DNA of 13,126 nucleotides from CAZRIE01 sp964600075 (GTDB lineage Bacteria; Bacteroidota; Bacteroidia; Flavobacteriales; Flavobacteriaceae): contig CAZRIE010000117.1 in the NCBI GenBank assembly GCA_964600075.1, positions 1 to 13,126 on the forward strand. Direction: 5' to 3'. Each line of letters starts with the position of its first letter. The first letter of the stretch is position 1. The notes under the pieces are model-generated. The model was not told the DNA's origin. It worked only from the letters and a program-made list of their open reading frames with translations, and made no database searches. Position numbers and translations under genes: made by a program. Below, in pieces: positions 1 through 6,858 of this stretch.

Positions 1-12
1 TAACTATAAGCC

Positions 13-34
13 AAGCTAGTCCACTTTCGTTTGA
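13..34. repeat. Left copy of 22-bp direct repeat
   Basis: This 22-bp block matches 934-955 at 21 of 22 positions in the same orientation. It covers the last codons (QTKVD), the stop of the deacetylase and 3 bp beyond it. The single mismatch (position 28 versus 949) falls in the third position of a Thr codon and is synonymous (ACG versus ACA). Confidence 0.8.
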
Positions 35-903
35 CGAGGTACAATGATAGCTGATTTTTTAGGTATTGGAAATAAGTGATTGATTTCACTGTCATTTACT
101 TGTTTTCCAAATTCAGCAATTTCGAAAGCTTCCACATATATAGCTGCTTTTGCTCTTTCTTTTCCATACCATTTCTCAAGACTTTTGCGATTATCATATG
201 TAGGTTTACTAAATGGATAAGTATTACTAATTAAGTACTCGCGTTGCTTTTCCTTACTTGCTTTAACTTCTTCCAAAATACCTAATGCATAAGGATTAGA
301 CTCTTTCACCTGTGACTCATGGGCAGCACAAGATGCTAATTTTTGTTCCCACACATCGTCTATTATTACTGCAAAATCAGGAATATATGAAAATGTTGTT
401 GTGTGATAATCCCTTACATATACAAAAACAGGCAGATTCTGATGATTTATAAATTTTACAGCATCTCTTACAATCCATCCCGCCGTCATATTATCGTTAT
501 GTCCTCCTTCAGCAGGGTAGAAAGTGAATACAATATCTGCTTCCCAATCATTTATTATTATTGCTACTTCTTTTTGAATTTCAATAGAATTTCTCAAGTT
601 ACCATCATGATAGTTAAGAATTTCGTAATCTGAAAGCTTTAGAATTTCTTTGGCATTCATTGCTTCTTTATACCTTCTTTTGGCTAACGCTTCAGGTTTC
701 ATTGAAAAATGACCTGCATCACCATTCGTGATTGACAGAAACTTCACTTCATGACCATTTTGTGTATATAAAGCTGTTGTACCACCAGCATAAATTTCAC
801 CTTCATCTGGATGAGCAAAAATAACCACTACTTTAACGTTGTTTTGTTGTGCTTTTAATAAACTACCTGCAAATACAAGTACAAAAAATAAAACAAGTCT
901 CAT
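16..903 (-). CDS. Secreted PIG-L/LmbE-family N-deacetylase
   Basis: Likely a zinc-dependent deacetylase of the PIG-L/LmbE family, whose known members remove N-acetyl groups from GlcNAc-containing or related amino sugars. The 295-residue protein starts with a hydrophobic export signal (about residues 1-19, ending near LLKAQ), so it should act outside the cytoplasm. The N-terminal metal motif reads AHPDEGEIYAGGT (residues 30-42). His31 is a zinc ligand and Asp33 the catalytic base; Glu34 replaces the usual second Asp of AHPDD, itself a zinc ligand. The C-terminal motif HNDN (135-138) supplies the third ligand position. Length is normal for the family. It is divergent from the sulfatase at 1033, with 129 bp between starts, which suggests joint use on one glycan. 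Family assignment is firm; the substrate is not visible from sequence. The D-to-E change could alter activity or be tolerated. Confidence 0.88.
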   Translation of the reverse strand: MRLVLFFVLVFAGSLLKAQQNNVKVVVIFAHPDEGEIYAGGTTALYTQNGHEVKFLSITNGDAGHFSMKPEALAKRRYKEAMNAKEILKLSDYEILNYHDGNLRNSIEIQKEVAIIINDWEADIVFTFYPAEGGHNDNMTAGWIVRDAVKFINHQNLPVFVYVRDYHTTTFSYIPDFAVIIDDVWEQKLASCAAHESQVKESNPYALGILEEVKASKEKQREYLISNTYPFSKPTYDNRKSLEKWYGKERAKAAIYVEAFEIAEFGKQVNDSEINHLFPIPKKSAIIVPRQTKVD

Positions 904-933
904 AATTTATCAAATGTTAGTTATATTAGAAAA

Positions 934-975
934 AAGCTAGTCCACTTTTGTTTGAAGACTTACAGTAGAAACCAT
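934..975 (-). pseudogene. Remnant 3' end of a second PIG-L-like gene
   Basis: On the minus strand 937-975 reads MVSTVSLQTKVD followed by TAG. This matches the C-terminus of the neighbouring deacetylase (IIVPRQTKVD, TAG). Identity is near perfect over 934-955 and weaker but still visible over the next few codons (the GTA codon and parts of flanking codons match). The pattern, with a synonymous third-position change and decay further from the stop, suits coding homology better than a chance repeat. I infer that a tandem paralogue once stood here and its body was deleted, leaving the tail in the present promoter region. A recombination scar or copied 3' end would look similar. It is not a functional gene. 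Confidence 0.45.
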
Positions 976-979
976 AAAC

Positions 980-1005
980 TAAGTTTGTACATAACCTTAA
1001 ATTTG
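980..1005 (+). promoter_or_regulatory. Candidate Bacteroidota -7 boxes upstream of sulfatase
   Basis: Two matches to the Bacteroidota -7 consensus TAnnTTTG occur here: TAAGTTTG at 980-987 and TAAATTTG at 998-1005. The second lies 27 nt before the ATG at 1033, a plausible promoter position. No TTTG was found at the usual -33 spacing for either, so this is a weak call in AT-rich DNA. Confidence 0.25.
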
Positions 1006-1032
1006 AAAATATATAATTAAAACATAAGAAAC

Positions 1033-2553
1033 ATGATAAAAATAAATTATGAACTAACAATGCTCTTTTTGGTCATAATATTTTTTGTTGGCTGTAAAAA
1101 TGATCCTAAAAAGAAAGAAACATATAAAAAACGCCCAAATATATTAATATTAATGACCGACAATCATTCTTCAAACCACTTAGGAGCTTACGGAGATGAT
1201 GTTATTAAAACACCAAATATTGATGAGGTAGCTAAAAACGGTATTTTATTCAAAAATGCCTTTTGTGCCGCACCATCATGTTCTCCTGCAAGGGCTTCCA
1301 TGTTAACAGGTCAAGATATTTGGCGATTAGGTGAAGGCGCAAATCTTTGGGGAGGATTTCCTCATGAAAAAGTTTATACAAAATTAATGGCAGATGATGG
1401 CTATCATGTGGGTATTGAAGGAAAAGGATGGGGACCCGGAAAAGCTGAAGCTAATGGTTGGGAACAAAACCCAGGAGGCGAACGCTATGATTCTTTTGAA
1501 GAATTTTATAACGAAATTGAAAAAGGAAAACCTTGGATGTACTGGTATAGTAGTAGAGATCCACACAGACCATTTAGAAAAAATGGATGGGAAAAGTCCG
1601 GGATAGATTTAAGCACTATAAAAGTACCTTCATATTTGCCAGATACTGAAGAAGTAAGAAAAGATATTGCCGATTATTACAACGAAATTCAAACGTTCGA
1701 TAACGAAGTAGCATCGTATAAGGCTCTTATTGGTGAAATGGGACAGCTTGAAAATACCATCATCATTATTTGTAGCGATAATGGTTGGCAAATGCCTAGG
1801 GGTTTAGCAAACTTGTATGATGCAGGAACTAAAATTCCATTAATAATTTCATGGCCAAAACATTATAAAGGTAATAGAACTATTGAAGATTTTGTGAGTC
1901 TGAATGATTTTGCACCTACGTTTTTAGAATTGGCTGGGATTGATATTCCTAAAGAAATGACGGCTAAAAGTTTGCTGCCTATTCTAACTTCAGAGAAATC
2001 TGGAACTATTGAAGAAGACCGTGACTTTTTTGTAATGGGTCGCGAGCGTCATGCCTTTGTGCGTCAAAATGGATTAGGATATCCGGGAAGAGCCATTAGA
2101 ACAGATAAATTTTTGTACATAAAAAACTATGAAGCTGATAGATGGCCTGGTGGAGATCCACCATTGTATGGCGATGTAGATGCCCACATGTTGCAATATC
2201 CAGCTCCCACTAAATTTTATTTATTAGAGCATGAAAACGAAACCGACGTAAAACCATTTTTCGATTTGGCATTTTCAAAACGTCCGGCAATAGAATTATA
2301 TGATTTATCTAAAGATCCTGATCAAACTGCTAATGTTGCTGGATTACCCGAGTATTCTGAAGTGCAAGCGCAATTAGCAAAACAATTAACAAACTATTTG
2401 GTAGCGACGGGAGACCCAAGAGAAACCAATGCCAGCTTTGATTGGGATGCCGCTGAATATTATATGGAAGGAGATAAAAGACCAAGACCCGGAGAAAAAG
2501 CTATTGAAGTTTTAGGTCTTGAAGAAGAATACGATTATACAGAAGAACTGTAA
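1033..2553 (+). CDS. Family S1 sulfatase lipoprotein (sulfamidase-like, S1_8 type)
   Basis: Formylglycine-dependent sulfatase, probably exo-acting on a sulfated sugar released from the PUL substrate. The 506-residue protein has a lipoprotein signal ending FFVGC (Cys21), so it is membrane anchored. The active-site signature CSPARASMLTG begins at Cys83, the residue expected to be oxidised to formylglycine, and it fits C-x-P-S/A-R-x4-T-G. Other expected positions are Lys131 in GKGWGPG, His178 in DPHRPF, and the metal pair Asp249-Asn250 in SDNGW. The N-terminal metal pair is Asp43-Asn44 rather than the usual Asp-Asp. The HSSNHLGAYG stretch, the NAF-x-SCSP context and the LPDTEEVRKDIADYYNEI segment (202-219) resemble the SulfAtlas S1_8 group, which includes human N-sulfoglucosamine sulfohydrolase. 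That group is not restricted to one substrate. A broken CBM9-like gene follows closely. Sulfatase function is near certain; the subfamily is moderately sure. Confidence 0.92.
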   Translation: MIKINYELTMLFLVIIFFVGCKNDPKKKETYKKRPNILILMTDNHSSNHLGAYGDDVIKTPNIDEVAKNGILFKNAFCAAPSCSPARASMLTGQDIWRLGEGANLWGGFPHEKVYTKLMADDGYHVGIEGKGWGPGKAEANGWEQNPGGERYDSFEEFYNEIEKGKPWMYWYSSRDPHRPFRKNGWEKSGIDLSTIKVPSYLPDTEEVRKDIADYYNEIQTFDNEVASYKALIGEMGQLENTIIIICSDNGWQMPRGLANLYDAGTKIPLIISWPKHYKGNRTIEDFVSLNDFAPTFLELAGIDIPKEMTAKSLLPILTSEKSGTIEEDRDFFVMGRERHAFVRQNGLGYPGRAIRTDKFLYIKNYEADRWPGGDPPLYGDVDAHMLQYPAPTKFYLLEHENETDVKPFFDLAFSKRPAIELYDLSKDPDQTANVAGLPEYSEVQAQLAKQLTNYLVATGDPRETNASFDWDAAEYYMEGDKRPRPGEKAIEVLGLEEEYDYTEEL

Positions 2554-2561
2554 AATAACTA

Positions 2562-3293
2562 GATGTAATAAAAACTAAACTCCTTTTTCTTTTTATAATT
2601 CTGATAGTTGGTAGTATTTGCATGTATGCTCAAAAACGATCGCAAGAATATGTTAGTTATTTTGTAGATGATACTGTTGAAATCGACGGAAAACAAAAGG
2701 AAAGCATTTGGAAGAATAAGTAACCGATATGGTTTATCCCGAATGAGCAAGAGCCATTAAAAACAAAATCTTGGTTTAAATCAGCTTGGAATAAAGAATA
2801 TCTGTTCTTTTATTTTTGGATGGAAGATAAGAACATAAAAGCCCAAATGACAAAGCGCGATGATGATCTTTGGAACGAAGAGGTTATGGAAATTTTTATT
2901 AATGCAGATGATAATCCCAAAACATATTACGAATTTGAGTGGAATGCCCTCAATACCATTCTAGATTTATATGTTCTGAATCCTAATTGTAATCGTGATG
3001 TTATTAGACAGTGGTTGGACTGGGATTGTGAAGGTATTTTATCTGCAGTTAATGTAAAAGGCACCGTAGGCGATGATAGCGATATTGATAAAGGTTGGTT
3101 TCTAGAAGTGGCGATTCCTTTTTCACAAATTCAATCTTCTAAAAATATACCACCAAAAAATGGGAATATTTGAAAATTTGATCCAACCAGACGAGAAGGA
3201 ACAGAGAAAGAAGGTACTTTACAGAAATCGTCTTGGTTACCACCTTCTACTCACTTTCCATTATCTTATGGGAAATTAATCTTCAAAGAATAA
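2562..3293 (+). pseudogene. Broken CBM9-like carbohydrate-binding secreted protein
   Basis: One reading frame from 2562 to TAA at 3291-3293 encodes a recognisable secreted protein of about 240 codons, but it is damaged. It opens with Lys-Thr-Lys and then a hydrophobic signal peptide (LLFLFIILIVGSICMYAQ), with no in-frame ATG, GTG or TTG before it. An ATG at 2563 is out of frame and followed directly by TAATAA, so a small indel near the start is likely. An in-frame TAA at 2721-2723 interrupts the N-terminal EIDGKQKESIW region. An in-frame TGA at 3171-3173 falls after NGNI, where family members usually have Trp (TGG). Coding similarity continues past it (KFDPTRREGT ... YGKLIF). The middle, with DDLWNEEVMEIFINADD, YYEFEWNALNT and GWFLEVAIPF, fits the CBM9-like family. 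The longest intact piece is 2820-3173. It starts 8 bp after the sulfatase and was probably co-transcribed with it. Confidence 0.8.
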
Positions 3294-3331
3294 TATGGTT
3301 TACTGTTAGATTTTATTTGTTGTTTCTGCTT

Positions 3332-3473
3332 GGTTGTGTCGCATCTGTCAAAATTTACAATAATTTACTCATAACAAAATAAATATTTAGATTAATCTTC
3401 AGGTACTTACGTTTTTTAAGTTTCCTATTTATGTTCTAAAAATAAGCTCAAATATTACAGATGCGACAGAACC
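3332..3473. mobile_element. 142-bp inverted-repeat element, IS6-like termini
   Basis: The ends are 17-bp inverted repeats: GGTTGTGTCGCATCTGT at 3332-3348 and, on the minus strand of 3457-3473, GGTTCTGTCGCATCTGT. They match at 16 of 17 positions. The 108-bp interior is very AT-rich and has no credible ORF. Terminal GGTTCTGTCGCA resembles the GGTTCTGTTGCA ends of IS6-family elements (known for IS257/IS1216-type elements), so this may be a MITE or an internally deleted IS. No 8-bp target duplication is visible next to the ends, which weakens the call. A long-range stem or regulatory structure is the alternative. Confidence 0.45.
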
Positions 3474-3554
3474 CAAATTTGTGCTTATAGAAAATGATTC
3501 ATTGGCGCTTTACTAAAATCCACTGATTATCAAAAAAATTGTTAAATCAATAAT

Positions 3555-4430
3555 ATGAATAATAATTTGAACGTATCCACCGACTTTTTGCCTAAACTAA
3601 CAGGCTCTTTTGCCCAACCCGCTGCTGAAAACCCTACAGTGGTTATGGTGGAAGCTGCATTTCAACATCACGGATTACATTTCCGATATATTAACTGTGA
3701 GGTGAGTCCCGAGAATCTAGCAGCAGCAGTAGATGGTGCAAGAGCAATGGGCTGGACAGGCTTTAACTGTTCTATACCTCATAAGGTGGCCATCATCAAA
3801 TACTTAGATGGACTCGGCGAATCGGCACAATTAATAGGTGCAGTTAACACGATTGTAAGTCAAGGTGACAAATGGATCGGTGAAAATACCGATGGCAGGG
3901 GTTTTGTACAAGCACTTGGAGAAGTAATTAGTCCTGTCGCTAAGCGCATAACCTTATTCGGCGCGGGCGGCGCGGCGAGGGCTGTAGGAGTTGAACTAGC
4001 ATTAGCCGGAGCAAGGGCGATAACCATTGTGAACCGCAGTAGAGAACGCGCCGAATCGATTGTTGAGTTATTAAATGAAAATACATCAGCAAATGCTCTT
4101 TATCATACTTGGACAGAAAAATATGTTATTGAGCCGACGACGGATATTGTTATCAATGCAACAAGTGTTGGCCTTTACCCGAATGTGAATGAGCAATTGA
4201 ACATTGATTTTGACAGTATTACACCTGAAATGGTCGTAGCTGATGGTATACACAATCCACCTCAAACTCATCTGCTACAAGTAGCAATGACAAAGGGTTG
4301 TAAAACAGTAAACGGATTACAAATGTTAGTAAATCAGGGTGTTATCGGCATTAAATACTGGACTGGTACGGATGTTGACCCTGGGATAATGCATGGCGCA
4401 CTAAAAAAGATATTAAATACTGGAGAATAA
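3555..4430 (+). CDS. Divergent shikimate dehydrogenase (AroE) family oxidoreductase
   Basis: NAD(P)-dependent dehydrogenase of the shikimate/quinate dehydrogenase family, 291 residues, cytoplasmic (no signal). Family landmarks run in order: GFNCSIPHK with catalytic Lys77, GAVNT (95-99), ENTDGRGF with catalytic Asp113, the dinucleotide loop GAGGAARAV (136-144), NRSRERA (160-166; Arg at this position favours NADP), NATSVGLYP (201-209) and GLQMLVNQG (254-262). The substrate end is atypical. Where AroE has a Ser-x-Ser-Pro motif that holds the shikimate carboxylate, this protein reads GSFAQPAAENP (17-27), and the usual Asp-x-x-Tyr-x-Pro reads DGIHNP (230-235). It may therefore be a paralogue acting on another polyol, cyclitol or sugar acid rather than the biosynthetic enzyme; that is inference. 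It stands alone on the plus strand, and its base composition is locally much more GC-rich than its flanks. The ATG at 3555 gives full-length family coverage. Confidence 0.85.
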   Translation: MNNNLNVSTDFLPKLTGSFAQPAAENPTVVMVEAAFQHHGLHFRYINCEVSPENLAAAVDGARAMGWTGFNCSIPHKVAIIKYLDGLGESAQLIGAVNTIVSQGDKWIGENTDGRGFVQALGEVISPVAKRITLFGAGGAARAVGVELALAGARAITIVNRSRERAESIVELLNENTSANALYHTWTEKYVIEPTTDIVINATSVGLYPNVNEQLNIDFDSITPEMVVADGIHNPPQTHLLQVAMTKGCKTVNGLQMLVNQGVIGIKYWTGTDVDPGIMHGALKKILNTGE

Positions 4431-4939
4431 GAAGGACACATTTTAAATGTTTCTATTTCCTCTCATCGAAGTACCGCTCGACTCAGAAGAAATAAAAAAA
4501 GGAATTTGTCAAAATGATTAAGTAAATACTTAGCTCATAAGGTTCTTTACAATAATGTCTGTACATAACCCCGACTGAGGCGACAAATTGAATTTAAATG
4601 AATGACAGCAAATTTATCAACATTTTGTAAGAATTACGGTAATTAAACACACGCTCCTCATAGTCAAGTCGGTATCGATAGGCAAAAGATTGTTAAAGTA
4701 TCATTAAACGAACCTTTTGTAGGACATCAGCATTCTTCTATATTCCGTTCTATAAATTGGCCATTTTTCAGGACACTGAAAAGCGATTACTGTTGAATCA
4801 TTTTTTAAAAGGACTACGGCCACTTATTAGTTTGGATAAAAAGGAACGAAAGTTTCCTATCGTTCCTTTCTCAAACTAACTCAACTAAACTAACACTTTC
4901 AAAGTTTCTTTACACTTATTATTTTCAATCTGGTGGGCC
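4431..4939. other. 509-bp gene-free region between convergent genes
   Basis: I see no credible ORF, tRNA or CBM9/sulfatase remnant on either strand; all frames break into short runs. The notable structure is the hairpin at 4827-4879. AT-rich in most parts, with short ordinary-looking stretches such as 4561-4590. It may be a remnant of lost sequence, but nothing recognisable remains. Confidence 0.6.
4827..4879. terminator. Composite hairpin, possible bidirectional terminator
   Basis: Two nested inverted repeats stack into one long stem. The outer arms are TTAGTTTG (4827-4834) and CAAACTAA (4872-4879). The inner arms are AAAGGAACGA (4840-4849) and TCGTTCCTTT (4860-4869), with a 10-nt loop. It sits between the convergent AroE-like and sulfatase genes, 61 bp past the sulfatase stop. 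There is no long T-run on either side, so it is not a textbook intrinsic terminator; transcript protection or a remnant of a mobile element are alternatives. Confidence 0.45.
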
Positions 4940-6616
4940 CTATTTTTGTAATCTATCCTGATATATTTCGATATACTTTTGATCTAGTTGTGGTGAATCC
5001 TGATATTTCTCTCGCTGCTCTGCCAATTTGATTTTTAGTTCTTTTACCACTTCGGCATATTCGGAATCATCGTACACATTGTTTACTTCGTTAGGATCTT
5101 TATTACGGTCGTACAGTTCCCATTCATCTACGTCGTAATAAAAATGTGCTAACTTAAAGTCCTTGGTTACGATTCCATAATGGCGTTTAACCATGTGCAC
5201 ACTAGGGTATTCATAATAGTGATAATACACCGCTTCCCTTTCCCAGTTTTTCTTTTCTCCCGTTAATAATGGCATTAAGCTTTCTCCCTGCATATCATCG
5301 GGGGCAGTTATTCCCGCAGCCTCGAGAAACGTTTGGGCAAAATCAAGATTCTGTACCATTTCGTCTTCGGTCGTACCCGGGGTAATCTTATTGGGCCAAC
5401 GTACCATTAACGGAGTTTTAAAGGATTCGTCATAAATGAAGCGCTTGTCGAACCAACCATGTTCGCCCAAATAAAACCCTTGATCCGATGTATAAACGAC
5501 AATGGTGTTCCTGGCCAAGCCACTTTCATCGAGATAATCGAGTACACGACCGACATTATCGTCCACAGAAGATATAGTGCCAAGATAATCTTGCATATAC
5601 CTTTGGAATTTCCAAATCATTTTTTCCCTATCGGTCATTGAAGGCCAATTGTCTTTGAAATCTTTATTAATGGAATCTAAAATCGGTTCGTACTCTGCTC
5701 TTTGGTCGGCATTTGCACGACCGAAAGGTCCCCAAAAATCGTTTTTCGATTGAGGTATGTTTGGCTCCACATTACCCATTTCAGCAATGGTCTCTGGGTA
5801 AATTTTACTGTCATGAGTATATCGCATATGCAGCAAAATGTTCATCTCGGCCGTTTTCGCAGCGGTACCTCGATTTTTGTAGTCATCAAAAAGAGTTTCG
5901 GGCAGAGGAAACGTTTTTTTTGAAAATTCTTTAAACTTATCAGCGCGGGGCCACCAAGGTCGGTGAGGTGCCTTGTGCAGATACATCATCATAAAGGGTT
6001 TTTCAAGATTACGCTTGGTTTCTAGCCAATCTAACGTCATGTCGGTTATAATATCGGTAACATAGCCTTGTTTCGTTATCCTACCATCATTTTTAGTAAT
6101 AAAGTCGGGGTTGATATAGTTACCCTGACCAGGCAGTATCATGAATTCGTCAACACCTTTAGGACTGTTTCCAAAATGTAATTTACCGAACATCGCTGTT
6201 TCGTAGCCCGCCTTTTGAAATAGCTGTGGAAAGGTGACTTGAGTAGTGTCAAAAGGTATCATATTATCAATTTTACCATTGATGTGGCTGTGCTTTCCAG
6301 TAAGGATGACCGCGCGCGACGGGGCACAGATAGAATTCGTTACACTTGCGTTAGTGAAACGAATGCCCTCTTTTGCCAAACGATCGATGTTGGGTGTTTT
6401 TATCAGTTTATCATCATAAGCGCTAATAGCCTGATACGCATGGTCATCTGACATTATAAAAAGAATATTGGGCCTTTCCTCTACTTTTTGTTGCTTACTT
6501 TGGTCCGTGCATGATCCAGTAATAATAAGAAAACTTAGCACCAAGCAAGAATTAATACTAGTTTTCAGGATGTATGTTAGGTAAGGTTTAAACATTTTAG
6601 TCTTATTTAAGTTCAT
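4940..6616 (-). CDS. Family S1 sulfatase lipoprotein (GlcNAc-6-sulfatase-like, S1_11 type)
   Basis: Formylglycine-dependent sulfatase of 558 residues, expected to hydrolyse a sulfate ester on PUL-derived sugars. The N-terminus has a hydrophobic stretch ending IITGSC (Cys36), a probable though not ideal lipobox. Active-site signature CAPSRAVILTG starts at Cys97. Calcium ligands Asp57-Asp58 (SDDH) and Asp378-Gln379 (SDQG) are in place, as are Lys145 and His147 in GKLHFG, His218 in APHRPWWP, and His386 with Lys391 in GEHGWFDKR. YVTDIITDMTLDWL (185-198) and LPETLFDDY (238-246) resemble the S1_11 group that includes N-acetylglucosamine-6-O-sulfatases. The residues 262-345 insertion-rich region is not diagnostic. 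Same strand as susCD, 242 bp downstream. A second in-frame ATG at codon 8 is a possible start; the upstream one is kept because AAGGA lies about 11 nt before it. Sulfatase identity is firm; regioselectivity is a guess. Confidence 0.92.
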   Translation of the reverse strand: MNLNKTKMFKPYLTYILKTSINSCLVLSFLIITGSCTDQSKQQKVEERPNILFIMSDDHAYQAISAYDDKLIKTPNIDRLAKEGIRFTNASVTNSICAPSRAVILTGKHSHINGKIDNMIPFDTTQVTFPQLFQKAGYETAMFGKLHFGNSPKGVDEFMILPGQGNYINPDFITKNDGRITKQGYVTDIITDMTLDWLETKRNLEKPFMMMYLHKAPHRPWWPRADKFKEFSKKTFPLPETLFDDYKNRGTAAKTAEMNILLHMRYTHDSKIYPETIAEMGNVEPNIPQSKNDFWGPFGRANADQRAEYEPILDSINKDFKDNWPSMTDREKMIWKFQRYMQDYLGTISSVDDNVGRVLDYLDESGLARNTIVVYTSDQGFYLGEHGWFDKRFIYDESFKTPLMVRWPNKITPGTTEDEMVQNLDFAQTFLEAAGITAPDDMQGESLMPLLTGEKKNWEREAVYYHYYEYPSVHMVKRHYGIVTKDFKLAHFYYDVDEWELYDRNKDPNEVNNVYDDSEYAEVVKELKIKLAEQREKYQDSPQLDQKYIEIYQDRLQK

Positions 6617-6623
6617 AGCGATG

Positions 6624-6642
6624 TAATCCTTAAAGAGGATTA
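6624..6642 (-). promoter_or_regulatory. Leader hairpin before sulfatase start
   Basis: TAATCCT and AGGATTA form a 7-bp stem with a 5-nt loop, ending 7 nt before the sulfatase ATG at 6616. The 3' arm (minus-strand sense) includes the AAGGA that could serve as ribosome binding site, so folding would mask it. Many such small stems occur by chance, so this is suggestive only. Confidence 0.3.
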
Positions 6643-6708
6643 TTGATTGATGCTACATGGCATCTACCGTAAAGAGCCTCCTGTTTGAAGTATGTGTTTA
6701 GAATTTTC

Positions 6709-6758
6709 AAAAAAAAATATGTTTTAACACCCCATTCAATATTCATTCAAACGGGGTG
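6709..6758 (-). terminator. Putative terminator after susD
   Basis: Reading on the minus strand, CACCCC and GGGGTG (6753-6758 and 6728-6733) pair around a 19-nt loop. A run of nine T follows about 10 nt later (complement of A-run 6709-6717). It lies 101 bp past the susD stop and may end or attenuate the fecR/susCD transcript before the sulfatase. The stem is short and the T-run is offset, so partial read-through is likely. Confidence 0.4.
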
Positions 6759-6858
6759 AAAACTCAAAAAATAACGTTTCTTGTTTTATTTATGGGGCTT
6801 ATGCCTGTGTTTTCACTACAAAAGTGCGACAAAAAGCTTTTCTTATTATGTAATGATA

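Noticed and set aside
986..996. The 11-mer TGTACATAACC occurs at 986-996 and again at 4560-4570.
   Set aside because: It is short, without flanking similarity or inverted partner, and plausible by chance in AT-rich DNA.
2559..2750. A minus-strand open frame of 63 codons overlapping the broken CBM9-like gene.
   Set aside because: It is antisense to a recognisable coding frame and its protein shows no family features.
6660..6690. AGGAGG on the minus strand (complement 6675-6680) followed by an ATG opening a 7-codon frame, as a possible leader peptide.
   Set aside because: Spacing of about 13 nt is poor, the peptide is tiny, and Bacteroidota rarely rely on strong Shine-Dalgarno sequences.
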